Below, in pieces: positions 42,561 to 52,146 of a stretch of DNA of 64,000 nucleotides. The number at the start of each line of letters is the position of its first letter. The first letter of the stretch is position 1. Below the pieces are notes generated by a model, which worked only from the letters and a program-made list of their open reading frames with translations, searched no databases and was not told where the DNA came from. Made by a program: the position numbers and the translations under genes. This stretch comes from Mycolicibacterium arabiense (GTDB taxonomy: Bacteria > Actinomycetota > Actinomycetes > Mycobacteriales > Mycobacteriaceae): positions 3,720,001 through 3,784,000 of the forward strand of contig NZ_AP022593.1 of the NCBI RefSeq assembly GCF_010731815.2. The letters are read 5' to 3'.

Positions 42561-44561
42561 ATGGCCAAGCTGGATGACGTGGAGGCGACTGCCCCGTCGA
42601 TTCGTGAACTCACCGTCCGGGGTGTGGTGCTCGGTGGCGTCATCACGCTCGTCTTCACCGCGGCCAACGTCTATCTCGGCTTGAAGGTGGGACTGACCTT
42701 CGCCACCGCCATTCCGGCGGCGGTCATCTCGATGGCGATACTGCGCTACTTCCGTGGACACACGATCCTCGAGAACAATATCGTGCAGACGATCGCGTCA
42801 GCCGCAGGCACCCTCGCCGCGATCATCTTCGTCCTGCCGGGACTGATCATGATCGGCTGGTGGACGGGGTTCCCGTACTGGATCACGGTCGCGGTGTGCA
42901 TCGTCGGCGGAGTCCTCGGCGTCATGTACTCGGTGCCGCTCCGTCGCGCGCTGGTCACCGGATCGGACCTGCCCTATCCGGAGGGCGTCGCTGCCGCCGA
43001 GGTGCTCAAGGTCGGCGAGGCTGCCGAGGACGGTGGCGAGGGCAACCGGCGGAGTCTGCGCGCGATCCTGACGGGCTCGCTGGTGGCAGCGGGCTTCTCC
43101 CTGCTCGCCGCGACCAAGGCCATCTTGAGCGACGTCTCCACGTACTTCCGCATCGGCGCGGGCGGGTCCACGGTTGGTGCCAGCCTGTCGCTGGCACTGA
43201 TCGGCGTCGGCCATCTCGTCGGCGTCACCGTCGGCTTCGCGATGATCGTCGGACTGGTGATCTCCTACTTCGTGCTGCTTCCCACGCTGACGTGGAACGA
43301 CATTCCCAGCGGCGCCGACGTCTCCGAGATCGTGTCGAGCACGTTCTCGACCGACGTGCGATTCGTCGGCGCCGGTGCGATTGCCATCGCGGCGATCTGG
43401 ACGCTGTTGAAGATCGTGGGCCCCATCGTCCGGGGCATCCGGGCCGCGGCCGTCTCCAGCCGTGCGCGCCGCGGCGGGGAACGGCTCGAGCTGGTCGAAC
43501 GCGATCTCCCGATCTGGATCGTCGGCGGCACGATCGCCGTGTCGCTCCTGCCGATCGGGCTGCTGCTGTGGTGGTTCCTCGACAGCACGGAGATCGCCGG
43601 GAAGGGCCCGCTCACGATCGTCGTGACCCTGTTGTTCGTCGTGGTGATCGGCGCCGTGCTCGCCTCGGTCGCGGGATACATGGCCGGTCTGATCGGCTCC
43701 TCCAACAGCCCGATCTCGGGTCTGGGCATCCTGGTCGTCGTCATCGCGTCGCTGGTGCTGGTGCTCGTCCACGGCCGTAGCGACGATCCGGCCCAGACGC
43801 TCGGGCTGGTGGCCTACGCGCTGTTCGCCACCGCCATCGTGTTCGGCATCGCCACCATCTCGAACGACAATCTGCAGGACCTCAAGACCGGCCAGCTCGT
43901 CGGCGCGACGCCATGGCGGCAGCAGGTCGCGCTGGTGATCGGCGTCGTCTTCGGCGGGCTCGTCATCCCGCCAGTACTCGGCCTGCTCAACACCGCGTTC
44001 GGCTTCATCGGTGCGCCAGGGGCAGGGGAGAACGCGTTGGCCGCACCGCAGGCGGCGTTGATCTCGTCGCTTGCGAAGGGCGTCTTCGGTGGCGACCTGA
44101 ACTGGGGTCTGCTGGGGCTCGGTGCCGCCATCGGTGCGGTGGTCATCCTCGTCGACGAGTTGCTGAAGCGCAGTACGAGGTTCGCTCTGCCGCCGCTGGC
44201 GGTCGGAATGGGGATGTACCTGCCGATGTCGCTCACGCTGATCATCCCCATCGGCGCGCTGCTTGGCCGGTACTACGACAAGTGGTCTGAACGCGCGGGT
44301 GGTGACGTGGAGCAGAAGAAGCGGCTCGGCGTGCTGATGGCAACCGGCCTCATCGTCGGCGAGAGCCTGTTCGGCGTGGTGTTCGCGGGCATCGTCGCGT
44401 CCTCGGGAAGCGATGCACCGCTCGCCCTGGTTGGCGAAGGGTTCGCGAGTTGGGCCGAGATCCTGGGTGTCGTCCTGTTCGTCGCCGTCATCGCCGGTCT
44501 CTACAAGTGGACCCGGCGGTACGCGAATTCGCCGGTGACGGCGGGTGATCGGAACCCCTAG
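42561..44561 (+). CDS. OPT-family oligopeptide/metal-chelate transporter
   Basis: A 666-residue membrane protein with about 14-16 hydrophobic helices. The N-terminal LGGVITLVFTAANVYLGLKVGLTF followed by IPAAVISMAILR, and SDLPYPEGVAAAEVLKVGE, are the classic prokaryotic OPT signatures. It transports oligopeptides or peptide-like metal chelates with protons. ATG 42561 has GGGAG 6 bases upstream; ATG 42555 gives two extra residues. It overlaps the convergent TetR gene by 4 bases. Confidence 0.9.
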   Translation: MAKLDDVEATAPSIRELTVRGVVLGGVITLVFTAANVYLGLKVGLTFATAIPAAVISMAILRYFRGHTILENNIVQTIASAAGTLAAIIFVLPGLIMIGWWTGFPYWITVAVCIVGGVLGVMYSVPLRRALVTGSDLPYPEGVAAAEVLKVGEAAEDGGEGNRRSLRAILTGSLVAAGFSLLAATKAILSDVSTYFRIGAGGSTVGASLSLALIGVGHLVGVTVGFAMIVGLVISYFVLLPTLTWNDIPSGADVSEIVSSTFSTDVRFVGAGAIAIAAIWTLLKIVGPIVRGIRAAAVSSRARRGGERLELVERDLPIWIVGGTIAVSLLPIGLLLWWFLDSTEIAGKGPLTIVVTLLFVVVIGAVLASVAGYMAGLIGSSNSPISGLGILVVVIASLVLVLVHGRSDDPAQTLGLVAYALFATAIVFGIATISNDNLQDLKTGQLVGATPWRQQVALVIGVVFGGLVIPPVLGLLNTAFGFIGAPGAGENALAAPQAALISSLAKGVFGGDLNWGLLGLGAAIGAVVILVDELLKRSTRFALPPLAVGMGMYLPMSLTLIIPIGALLGRYYDKWSERAGGDVEQKKRLGVLMATGLIVGESLFGVVFAGIVASSGSDAPLALVGEGFASWAEILGVVLFVAVIAGLYKWTRRYANSPVTAGDRNP

Positions 44562-45187
44562 CGGGGTGCCTGACCCCGCGACAGTGACGTCCAGCCCGAG
44601 CTGATCAGCTTGGTCAGATCGTCCACCCACGCTTCGTCCAGTGGGGCGTCGTGCCTGACGATGATGCGGAAGATCGCGCTGCCGACGACGACCTCGGCCA
44701 GCATCGGCAGGTCGCCGTCGTCGCCACCTGGATCGGACCCCGGGTCCATCCTGGTTCGGAACGTCGCGAGACTCTCTGCGAAACGCGAGGTCATCCTGCT
44801 GTGCACGTCCGGATCGGCGACGGTGTCGGCGATCAACGCCGGCAGGGCGATGCGGACCTCCGGACGGTCGAACATCATGCGCGTCGCCTCGACCAAGGCC
44901 CGGATGTCGCCCTCGACGTCTCCAGAGGCACTCGGCATGGCCATGACTTCGGCGGGCAGGATCGCCTCGTGCACCAGTTGCGCCTTGCCCGACCAGCGCC
45001 GGTAGATGGCCGCGGTCGTAGTCCCGGCGCGAGCCGCGATGGCCGACAGCGACAGCGCGGTGTAGCCCGATTCGAGTAACAGGTCACGGGTGGCTTGCAC
45101 GATCGCGGCGTCGATCTTGCCGTCGCGCGGACGTCCTGCAGACGGGCGGCTCGGTCCCTTGTCATCCCCGGACCGATCTGTTCTCAT
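44558..45187 (-). CDS. TetR-family regulator of the AttH/LLM/PEP-utiliser operon
   Basis: A 209-residue regulator. The N-terminal tail is basic and Ser-rich; the helix-turn-helix is at about residues 25-70 (LLLESGYTALSLSAIAARAG, then TTAAIYRRWSGKAQL). The TetR_C-type helical domain follows. Its ATG lies 6 bases from a -10-like TATATT (45199-45194), so its mRNA may be leaderless. It is divergent from a three-gene operon at 45228 and shares a 30-base imperfect palindrome with it, so it probably regulates that operon and itself. Confidence 0.87.
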   Translation of the reverse strand: MRTDRSGDDKGPSRPSAGRPRDGKIDAAIVQATRDLLLESGYTALSLSAIAARAGTTTAAIYRRWSGKAQLVHEAILPAEVMAMPSASGDVEGDIRALVEATRMMFDRPEVRIALPALIADTVADPDVHSRMTSRFAESLATFRTRMDPGSDPGGDDGDLPMLAEVVVGSAIFRIIVRHDAPLDEAWVDDLTKLISSGWTSLSRGQAPR

Positions 45188-45191
45188 AATT

Positions 45192-45221
45192 CCAATATAA
45201 CTCGCATCGTATCGTTATTGG
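45192..45221. promoter_or_regulatory. Imperfect palindrome CCAATA...TATTGG, candidate TetR operator
   Basis: CCAATA (45192-45197) mirrors TATTGG (45216-45221), and inner ATAAC (45197-45201) mirrors GTTAT (45214-45218) with the centre shifted by one base. The element covers likely -10 sequences in both directions within a 40-base divergent gap. Confidence 0.5.
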
Positions 45222-45227
45222 AGTGTC

Positions 45228-46355
45228 GTGTTCCTGAGCCCGCTCGACGAGTACCCGATCCACCAGGCGCCCGTGCCCATCAGCGCGCCCGCGACCTCGG
45301 ACCGCAACTTCTACGACCGTTCGTACTTCAACGTCCTCGACCGGCAAGGCCGGTTCATGGCGCTGACCGGAATCGGGTACTACCCCCGGCTGGGCGTCAA
45401 GGACGCCTACCTGCTCATCCGGCGCGATGACGTGCAGACCGCCGTCCGCTTCAGCGACGCGATCGACGGCGACCGTCTCGATCAGCACGTCAACGGATAC
45501 CGGCTCGACGTGGTCGAACCCCTGCAGGAGCTGCACCTGACCGTCGCCGAGACCGAGGGCATCTCGGCTGACCTGCGGTGGCGAGGCTCGTTCCCGGCAG
45601 CGCTGGAACACCCGCACCACATGTACACGGACCGACGAGTGACGTTGCAGGCGTGCCGTTTCGCCCAACTCGGCACGTGGGAGGGCTGGATCGACGTCGA
45701 TGGCGACCGGCTGACCGTCGACTCGTCAAGTTCGGTGGGCAACCGTGACAGGTCGTGGGGCATCCGGCCCATCGGCGAGGCGGAACCGTCCGGGCGGCCC
45801 GATACGGCATTCCGCGGAATGTGGTGGCTCTACCTGCCACTGGCCTTCGACGACTACCAGATCTTCCTGATCATCCAGGAGGATCCGGATGGCCACCGCA
45901 GCCTGTACGACTGCACCCGACGCTGGCGCGACGGCCGGGTCGAACAGCTCGATGGCGTGCGCGCGACGGTGCACTACACGCCGGGCACCAGGATTCCCCA
46001 CGGCGCACACATCGAGATGATGACGCGGTCGGGTGGTCGGCTGCGGCTCGACGTCGAGTCGAAGCTGTTCGCGCCCATCGCATTCGGCTCCGGGTACGGC
46101 GGTGACTCCTCCTGGTCACACGGCACTTGGAAGGGTGAGGCGTCGTCGGAACGCGTGTCCTACGACATGACCGCCCCCGAGGTCATGGCGCGAGCCCCCT
46201 TCAGCCTGATCGACCACGTCGGTAGCGCGGTCTGCACTGAGGACGACGGGAGCACGCAGCACGGCGTGGGCCTGTTCGAGCACGCCGTGATCGGTCCGCA
46301 CCATCCGTCGGGATTCAACGACTGGACCGACGTCCTGACGGGGGACCCGTCGTGA
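45228..46355 (+). CDS. AttH/DUF7064-like protein of unknown function
   Basis: A 375-residue protein rich in beta strands and Trp, with no signal peptide or membrane helix. Segments such as RSWGIRPIGEAEP, RGMWWLYLPLAFDDYQIFLIIQED and SSWSHGTWKGE resemble the two-lipocalin AttH/carotenoid-hydratase-like fold (DUF7064/7065 group), which binds hydrophobic ligands. The GTG start follows TATCGT (45210-45215), so the mRNA is nearly leaderless. It overlaps the LLM gene by 4 bases. A hydrophobic substrate such as an isoprenoid or steroid is a reasonable guess, not more. Confidence 0.65.
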   Translation: MFLSPLDEYPIHQAPVPISAPATSDRNFYDRSYFNVLDRQGRFMALTGIGYYPRLGVKDAYLLIRRDDVQTAVRFSDAIDGDRLDQHVNGYRLDVVEPLQELHLTVAETEGISADLRWRGSFPAALEHPHHMYTDRRVTLQACRFAQLGTWEGWIDVDGDRLTVDSSSSVGNRDRSWGIRPIGEAEPSGRPDTAFRGMWWLYLPLAFDDYQIFLIIQEDPDGHRSLYDCTRRWRDGRVEQLDGVRATVHYTPGTRIPHGAHIEMMTRSGGRLRLDVESKLFAPIAFGSGYGGDSSWSHGTWKGEASSERVSYDMTAPEVMARAPFSLIDHVGSAVCTEDDGSTQHGVGLFEHAVIGPHHPSGFNDWTDVLTGDPS

Positions 46356-47329
46356 AGGTCATGACAGCCCTGTTCGGCCCGGTGGACGCGGTCGAACGGG
46401 CGGCGCTGCTACGCGAAGCCGGGGCATCGGGAGTGTTCACCTTCGAGGGGCCGCGCGAAGTCTTCACCCCGCTGATCCTGGCGTCGACGGTGAAGCCGCT
46501 CGACCTGATGACCAACGTGGCGATTGCGTTGCCCCGCAACCCGATACAGCTCGCCCACCAGGCGAACGACCTGCAGGAACTCTCCGAGGGTCGGTTCATT
46601 CTCGGGCTCGGCACCCAGGTGCGCGCGCAGATCGAGAAGCGCTACGGCACCGAGTTCGATCACCCCGTCGCACGCATCAAGGAGATGGTGGGTGCGCTGC
46701 GGGCCATCTTCGCCGCCTGGAACGACGGCGAGCGGCTCGACTTCCGCGGCGACTACTTCCGGCACACCTTGATGACGCCGACGTTCAACCCGGGCCCCAA
46801 CCCGTTTGGACCGCCGCCGATCTACCTCGGTGCGCTGGGTCCGCGGATGACCCGGGCGACGGCCGAGGTCGCCGACGGACTGCTGGTGATGCCGTTCGGG
46901 TCGAAGCGGTTCCTGCACGACAAGACCATGCCCGCCGTTCGCGAAGGGCTGGCGGCCGCCGGGCGGAACGCTGACGACTTCGCGGTGGTGCCCGAGATCA
47001 TCGTGTCCGTCGGGGAAGACCACACGTCCACGCGAATGCTCCTGGCGTTCTACGGCTCCACGCCCGCCTACCGTCCAGTGCTGGACGCGCACGGCTGGGG
47101 TGACCTGCAACCCGAACTGAACGCCATGTCCAAACAGGGGCGGTGGCAGGAGATGGCCACGCTGATCGACGACGAGGTGCTCCACACGATCGCCGCGTGC
47201 GGAACCCCGGCAGAGGTGGCCGCTCACATCGCCGACCGCGTCGACGGCGTATCGGACCGGATCTGCCTCTATCAACCCGGGCCCATCGCCGTAGAGGCGC
47301 TGGCCGAGATCATCGACGCGTTGGGCTGA
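46352..47329 (+). CDS. LLM-class F420-dependent oxidoreductase (TIGR03617-like)
   Basis: A 325-residue luciferase-like protein: LREAGASGVFTFEGPREVFTPLILA, then LSEGRFILGLGTQVRAQIEKRYG (the GRxxLGLGxQ loop), and PPIYLGALGPRMTRATAEVADGLLVMPF. These are typical of the mycobacterial F420-dependent group. Expected role is hydride transfer to or from a carbonyl, or a monooxygenation. It starts with a GTG overlapping the AttH-like stop and ends 3 bases before the PEP-synthase-like gene, so all three proteins should be made together. Confidence 0.82.
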   Translation: MKVMTALFGPVDAVERAALLREAGASGVFTFEGPREVFTPLILASTVKPLDLMTNVAIALPRNPIQLAHQANDLQELSEGRFILGLGTQVRAQIEKRYGTEFDHPVARIKEMVGALRAIFAAWNDGERLDFRGDYFRHTLMTPTFNPGPNPFGPPPIYLGALGPRMTRATAEVADGLLVMPFGSKRFLHDKTMPAVREGLAAAGRNADDFAVVPEIIVSVGEDHTSTRMLLAFYGSTPAYRPVLDAHGWGDLQPELNAMSKQGRWQEMATLIDDEVLHTIAACGTPAEVAAHIADRVDGVSDRICLYQPGPIAVEALAEIIDALG

Positions 47330-47332
47330 CGA

Positions 47333-49717
47333 ATGCACACCACGACCATCGAGTTCGGCGACGTCGTCGACGACCGCTTCGGCGGCAAGGCGCTGGGTCT
47401 GGCCGAGCTGACACGGCTGGGGCTCCCCGTCCCAACGGGTTTCGTCATCGCGCGGGCCTCCGAGCATCCCCTGCCGGACGAGGTGACGGACCGCTTCGCC
47501 CAGATGCAGGCAGCCGGTGCAGCACCGGTAGCCGTCAGGTCCTCGGCCACCGGAGAAGACGGGGTCGAGCACTCGTTCGCGGGACAGTACGACACCGTGC
47601 TCGGCGTCGACTCCGCCGAGGGCTTCGCCGCCGCCGTCCGGCAGTGCGCCGTCTCGGTCGGGTCCGAACGAGCCTCCGCCTACGCCGGCGACGACGCCGC
47701 AACCGGGATGGTCACGATGCACGTGGTCGTGCAGCGCATGGTCGACGCGCGCGCGGCCGGAGTGGTCTTCACCGCGGACCCCACGACGGGGCGCAGGGAC
47801 CTCGTGGTGATCGACGCGATCGCCGGACTGGGCGAAGCGCTCGTCGACGGGACCGCCGTCTCCGACCACCTCGTCTTGACGTCGGACGGGACACCGGCGG
47901 TGCGCGAGGTCGGCGACGTCCCCGTGCTGTCCGACGAGGAGGTCGCCCACATCCGCGCCGGCGCACTGCGAGCCGCGCAACACTGGGGCAGGCCCATGGA
48001 TCTGGAGTGGGCAATCGATCGAGGTGGGCAGCTGTGGTGGCTGCAGGCCCGGCCGATCACCACCCTGCCCGGTGACCTCAACGAGATGGACACCCCGTTG
48101 GCGGGACCGACGCACGTCTACACCCGGTGCAACATCGGGGAGATGATGCCGGGAGCGTTCTGTCCGCTGACGGCATCGGTGTCGGGGTACGCGATCGACT
48201 ACGCGATGCAGATGACGCAGGTCGTGGCGCGCGCACAGGAACGCTACGACAAGCCGTGGCTGCAGGTCGGCTACTTCTACGGGCACATGTTCTTGAACAT
48301 GACCGAAGGCACGGCGCTGAGTTCGGGCATCCTCGGGAACTCCCTGGAACAGTTCTCCATGTCGATCTGCGGCCGCGTGATCGACGAGCTGGAACCCAAA
48401 CCGCCGAAACCGTTCCTCCCCAAGCTCGTCAACACGGTTCGGTTGACGTCGTACTCGCTGTTCGCCGGCCCGGCGATACGCAAGCTCGGAGACCGGATCG
48501 CCGCATTCGAGATCCCAGCCGGCCGTGATCCGAAACAGGTGCTGCGACAGCTGGAGTCGGGCGTCGATCTGTACTGCTACGTCACGCTCGTCCACGTGCG
48601 GTCCTCGTCGCGCGCTGCCGTGGGCGCGAACGTGCTCGAAAGCTACCTGGTGCGCGCGGCCGTCAAGGCCGGTCGCGACGAGAACGAGGGTCAAGCCGAG
48701 GCAGCACGCCTCATGGCCGGCGCCGCCGACGTCGAGAGCGCCGTGATGGTCGACGAGTTGAACGCGGTGGTCAGGGCGATCGCCGCCGACGACGTGGCCG
48801 CCGAACGGTTCCTGGCTGCGACGCCGGCGGATGCCGTGACCCACTTGCGCAGCACGGACGATCCGGGCGGCGTCGCGTTGCGCGAGTTCCTCGTTCGACA
48901 TGGGCATCGTGGTTATCGCGAGCTGTGCATGCGCGATCCGGCGTGGGCCGAGGACGCCGAAGGGCTCGGTTCGATGATGCAGGTCATGCTGCAGTCAGCC
49001 CGAAACCCCACCGCCTCGGCCGCGGCTCGCAGGAACGTCGACGTGCCGGAATCGCGGACGGTGGGACTGCTGGCCCGCCTGGCCCAGGGTGGAGCCCGCG
49101 GACGCGAGGAGACCAAGTCCAAGATGGCGCTGATGGCCCATCGCCTCAAGCTCGGCTACCGCCACCTCGGCGAGGTGCTTGCCGACAGTGGGCGCCTACC
49201 GGATGCCGATCTGGTGTTCTTCTTCGATCGTGTCGAATTACCTCGTGTAGTGGGCGATACCGACATCGGCGACCTGGTTCGGCGCGCCCGGCAGCGCCGG
49301 GATGCACTGCCCTTTCAACAGTCGCTGGAGTTCGAGGACGTCGCGGTGGGACGGCCCGAACCCATCGTCCGGCGGCCGCCGAGCACCCTCGACGCCGACC
49401 AGATCATGGGGAGGCCGGCGAGCCGCGGGATTGCCGAAGGCACTGTTCGCGTGGCGAAGTCGATCGTCGATGCGCGTGACGTTCGTCCCGGTGAGATCCT
49501 CGTCGCACCCGTCACCGACGTGGGCTGGACACCGTACTTCACGGTGATCGCAGCGCTGGTCACCGACATCGGGAGTTCGGTGTCGCACGGCGCGGTCGTA
49601 GCGCGGGAGTACGGGCTGCCCTGCGTCGTCAACACGCTGGTGGCCACCCAGGTCCTCGAGACCGGTGACCGGGTCAGGGTAGACGGTGACAGGGGACTCG
49701 TGACGCGGCTCGTCTGA
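47333..49717 (+). CDS. PEP-synthase/rifampicin-phosphotransferase-like dikinase
   Basis: A 794-residue multidomain enzyme. The N-terminal ATP-grasp half spans about residues 10-245 (FGGKALGLAEL, AVRSSATGED, AGVVFTADPTTG, LQARPIT); a large central domain follows (about 250-690); the C-terminal swivelling domain carries the phospho-acceptor His752 in VSHGAVVAREYGLPCVV. The usual Gly-Gly before Ser-His is Ser-Ser here. Relatives move the beta-phosphate of ATP through His to pyruvate, rifampicin or phenol. The central domain is not the PEP/pyruvate barrel, so a phosphotransfer to a small organic molecule is more likely than PEP synthesis. Confidence 0.82.
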   Translation: MHTTTIEFGDVVDDRFGGKALGLAELTRLGLPVPTGFVIARASEHPLPDEVTDRFAQMQAAGAAPVAVRSSATGEDGVEHSFAGQYDTVLGVDSAEGFAAAVRQCAVSVGSERASAYAGDDAATGMVTMHVVVQRMVDARAAGVVFTADPTTGRRDLVVIDAIAGLGEALVDGTAVSDHLVLTSDGTPAVREVGDVPVLSDEEVAHIRAGALRAAQHWGRPMDLEWAIDRGGQLWWLQARPITTLPGDLNEMDTPLAGPTHVYTRCNIGEMMPGAFCPLTASVSGYAIDYAMQMTQVVARAQERYDKPWLQVGYFYGHMFLNMTEGTALSSGILGNSLEQFSMSICGRVIDELEPKPPKPFLPKLVNTVRLTSYSLFAGPAIRKLGDRIAAFEIPAGRDPKQVLRQLESGVDLYCYVTLVHVRSSSRAAVGANVLESYLVRAAVKAGRDENEGQAEAARLMAGAADVESAVMVDELNAVVRAIAADDVAAERFLAATPADAVTHLRSTDDPGGVALREFLVRHGHRGYRELCMRDPAWAEDAEGLGSMMQVMLQSARNPTASAAARRNVDVPESRTVGLLARLAQGGARGREETKSKMALMAHRLKLGYRHLGEVLADSGRLPDADLVFFFDRVELPRVVGDTDIGDLVRRARQRRDALPFQQSLEFEDVAVGRPEPIVRRPPSTLDADQIMGRPASRGIAEGTVRVAKSIVDARDVRPGEILVAPVTDVGWTPYFTVIAALVTDIGSSVSHGAVVAREYGLPCVVNTLVATQVLETGDRVRVDGDRGLVTRLV

Positions 49718-49722
49718 CCCTG

Positions 49723-52044
49723 CTACGCCGACAGTGTCGCCGGGGCGGCGTTCCTGGCCACGGCGTCGGTGATGGTCGGTAGGGACACGCCGAGGTTGGC
49801 CACGTTGAGGACGCCGAACGAGCCGAAGTTCTCGTAGTTGGCGGTCGACGCGACCACCTGAAGCGTCAGTGTCTGGCCGGCGCTCAACGTGTGCGCCACC
49901 TGCTCGAGCGGGATCGTGACGGTGTGGCTCTGCCCGTCGAGGGTCACTGGAATGGGCGTCACCTGGTTGCCGAGCACCGCTCCTGTTGCGTCGTCGACGA
50001 GCTGGGCGAAGACGTGCCGGCTGGTTCCGGTCCCCGAGTACGTCAGGGTCAGCTGCGGCGCGCCCACCACGTACGTGGTCTGAGACGCCGCCGGGGTGGT
50101 GAGGTTGAAGGCGTTGATCGCCCTGGTTCCTCCGATGGGAAGGACGAACAGCAGGGGTCCCGAGCCGCCGATGAGCGGAATCAGCGGCAGTGCGCCCGCT
50201 CCGCTGCTGGACGCGACGATCGACGCGGCGGGCGCGGCCGGGTAGGTGGTCGACGAGAAGAACTGTCCCCGCTGATCGACCCACTCGAATTGCGGACCGG
50301 TCGACACGTTCTGCTGCCCCTTGACGTAGTGAGCCAGCCACGCCAGCGTCTGCGTGGTGATCACCTGGCCGTCGGTGGGATCGAACAGGTTGTTGGTGCA
50401 CAGTCCGTGGCCACCGCAGAACCAGAGCACCTTGGTGGGAACGCCGTTGGCCATGAGTGCCATGGCGTTCGCCTGCGCTTCCTGCAGGGAGAACAGCGTG
50501 TCGACCGTGCCCTGGATGAGCAGCGTCGGTGCCGTGATGCTGCCCAGCAGCGCACCGGGTCCGCGCTCCGACAGCAGATCCTGCTGCTCCTGGGTCAGCG
50601 TCCCGGTCAGGTTGCCGTAGATCGACGCCGGATAGATGGCGGGGTTGGGACGGGCGTTGGTGAGCAACAACGCCGCGGTGAGCAGGGTGCCCCATCCGCT
50701 CTTGAACGCCCGACTCTTGTAGAGCGAGCTGTTGAGGCTGTTCCACGCGATCGTCGGCACGATCGCGTCGACACGGTGGTCGGTAGCCGCGGTGACGAAT
50801 TGGATGCCGCCGCCGTAGGACGCGCCGACCATCCCCATCCGCGGATCACCGGTGGCGTCGAGCTGAACCTCGGGCAGGGTCGCCACCCAGCTGATGATGG
50901 CCGAGGTGTCGCGGGCCTCGAAGTCCGGCGAGTCGAGTTCCAGCGTTCCACCCGAACGGTATTCACCCCGCGGGTCCCACGTCACCACGTTGTAGCCGGC
51001 GGCGCGCAGTACGCCCACCCCGACGGCACCGAGGTTGTCGGTGAGGATGCCGTCGAGGATCGTGCCGTCGAGGTTCGTCGCACCTGGCATTCCGAGGCCC
51101 GGCCCCTGCAGGATCGTCGTCGCGCGCTGCCCCGCCCGAAGTCCCTTGGCCGGCATGAAGTGGACGTAGATCTGGGTTCCGTCGAACGACGTCAACAGCA
51201 CGTCGCGCGACGCTGGGGCGCCGGGCGTCCCCGGTCGCACCGGGTACCCGATGAACGGGTGGATGACGTCGCCGATGATCGGGATCTGGTGGATGGCGGC
51301 GACGACAGGCGTCACGAACACGGGCCCGACGACCGGGACGTGCTGCAGCCATTCGAGCGGAGCAGTCTGCATCACGACGACCGGCGGGCCCTGAATGGCC
51401 GGCGCGGCGGGGGCGGCGGCCGGACCGGTGGCGGTCGTGCTCGCCGAGGCGGCGACCACGGCAGGCGACTCGGTGGTCGTCGTCTCCTTGCGCGCGGTCG
51501 AGGCCACACTCAGCGCGGCCAGGGACTCCGTCGGCGCGGTCGGGCCGTCGCCCGGGGCGGGTTCCGTGGCCGGGTCCTCACTCGAGATCGAGTCCTGCTG
51601 CACGACACTGTCTTCGACGTCCGTCGTACTGTCGTCGGACTCGGTGCGGGTCGAGGAGCGGTCCTTCGTCGACGTCGAGTACGAGCCGGTGTGGGCACCA
51701 CCGGTGCCGACCGCGGTGCCAGGAGCCGTGACGTGCGTCGAGGACGACGTGGTGGCTGCCGGGCCAGGGGAGTCGGCGGTCGACGACGGTGTGTCCGCAC
51801 TCACCCCGGGGTCGTCCGCCGATGGCGACGAGTCCGCGCCCGTCGCCCCGGACGCCGACGCCCCGGGCGCCGACGTACCGGATGCAGGCGCGCTCGACGA
51901 CGACTCGGCGCCGGAGGATTCCGCGGGGTCGGCCGCAGCGATTCCACAGCCGCCGTACAGGATTGCGGCTCCAATGCCGAGCGCGGCCGCCAAACTCCCG
52001 ACTCGTCCCACGTGCAACGTCTCAGCCACCCCGATTGCCCCCAT
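49723..52044 (-). CDS. Secreted alpha/beta hydrolase, S15/CocE-like, with long disordered N-terminal linker
   Basis: A 773-residue exported protein. Residues 1-38 form a signal peptide (VGSLAAALGIGAAIL, cut near AAA-DP). Residues 40-215 are Ser/Thr/Pro/Asp-rich and should be disordered. The hydrolase domain (about 225-590) has Ser409 (GASYGG), Asp515 (GTVDTLF) and His546 (GGHGLC), the order seen in the Xaa-Pro dipeptidyl-peptidase/CocE esterase fold; the last 150 residues look like a beta-jelly-roll. Substrate probably an ester or acyl peptide outside the membrane. The linker may anchor it in the cell envelope. Confidence 0.82.
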   Translation of the reverse strand: MGAIGVAETLHVGRVGSLAAALGIGAAILYGGCGIAAADPAESSGAESSSSAPASGTSAPGASASGATGADSSPSADDPGVSADTPSSTADSPGPAATTSSSTHVTAPGTAVGTGGAHTGSYSTSTKDRSSTRTESDDSTTDVEDSVVQQDSISSEDPATEPAPGDGPTAPTESLAALSVASTARKETTTTESPAVVAASASTTATGPAAAPAAPAIQGPPVVVMQTAPLEWLQHVPVVGPVFVTPVVAAIHQIPIIGDVIHPFIGYPVRPGTPGAPASRDVLLTSFDGTQIYVHFMPAKGLRAGQRATTILQGPGLGMPGATNLDGTILDGILTDNLGAVGVGVLRAAGYNVVTWDPRGEYRSGGTLELDSPDFEARDTSAIISWVATLPEVQLDATGDPRMGMVGASYGGGIQFVTAATDHRVDAIVPTIAWNSLNSSLYKSRAFKSGWGTLLTAALLLTNARPNPAIYPASIYGNLTGTLTQEQQDLLSERGPGALLGSITAPTLLIQGTVDTLFSLQEAQANAMALMANGVPTKVLWFCGGHGLCTNNLFDPTDGQVITTQTLAWLAHYVKGQQNVSTGPQFEWVDQRGQFFSSTTYPAAPAASIVASSSGAGALPLIPLIGGSGPLLFVLPIGGTRAINAFNLTTPAASQTTYVVGAPQLTLTYSGTGTSRHVFAQLVDDATGAVLGNQVTPIPVTLDGQSHTVTIPLEQVAHTLSAGQTLTLQVVASTANYENFGSFGVLNVANLGVSLPTITDAVARNAAPATLSA

Positions 52045-52146
52045 CCGAAACGGTGATAGGTGCTACCACCGCAGCGACCATAACCTCGGCTGCCTGATCC
52101 CCGTCCGGCTTTGGTGGATGAGGGGTCGGGCGGATGCCCGGCCGCC

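Noticed and set aside
42798..44630. Minus-strand open frame opposite the OPT transporter
   Set aside because: The translation is Asp/Arg/Gln-rich repeats without hydrophobic core; the plus-strand membrane protein explains the region.
47333..49717. Calling the dikinase a plain phosphoenolpyruvate synthase
   Set aside because: The ATP-grasp and swivelling domains fit, but the C-terminal PEP/pyruvate-binding barrel that follows the His domain in PEP synthase is absent; the His domain is at the very C-terminus.
49891..52056. Long plus-strand open frame opposite the secreted hydrolase
   Set aside because: Its translation is low-complexity Arg/Gly/Asp text typical of the complement of a high-GC gene; the minus-strand protein has a signal peptide, catalytic triad and family likeness.
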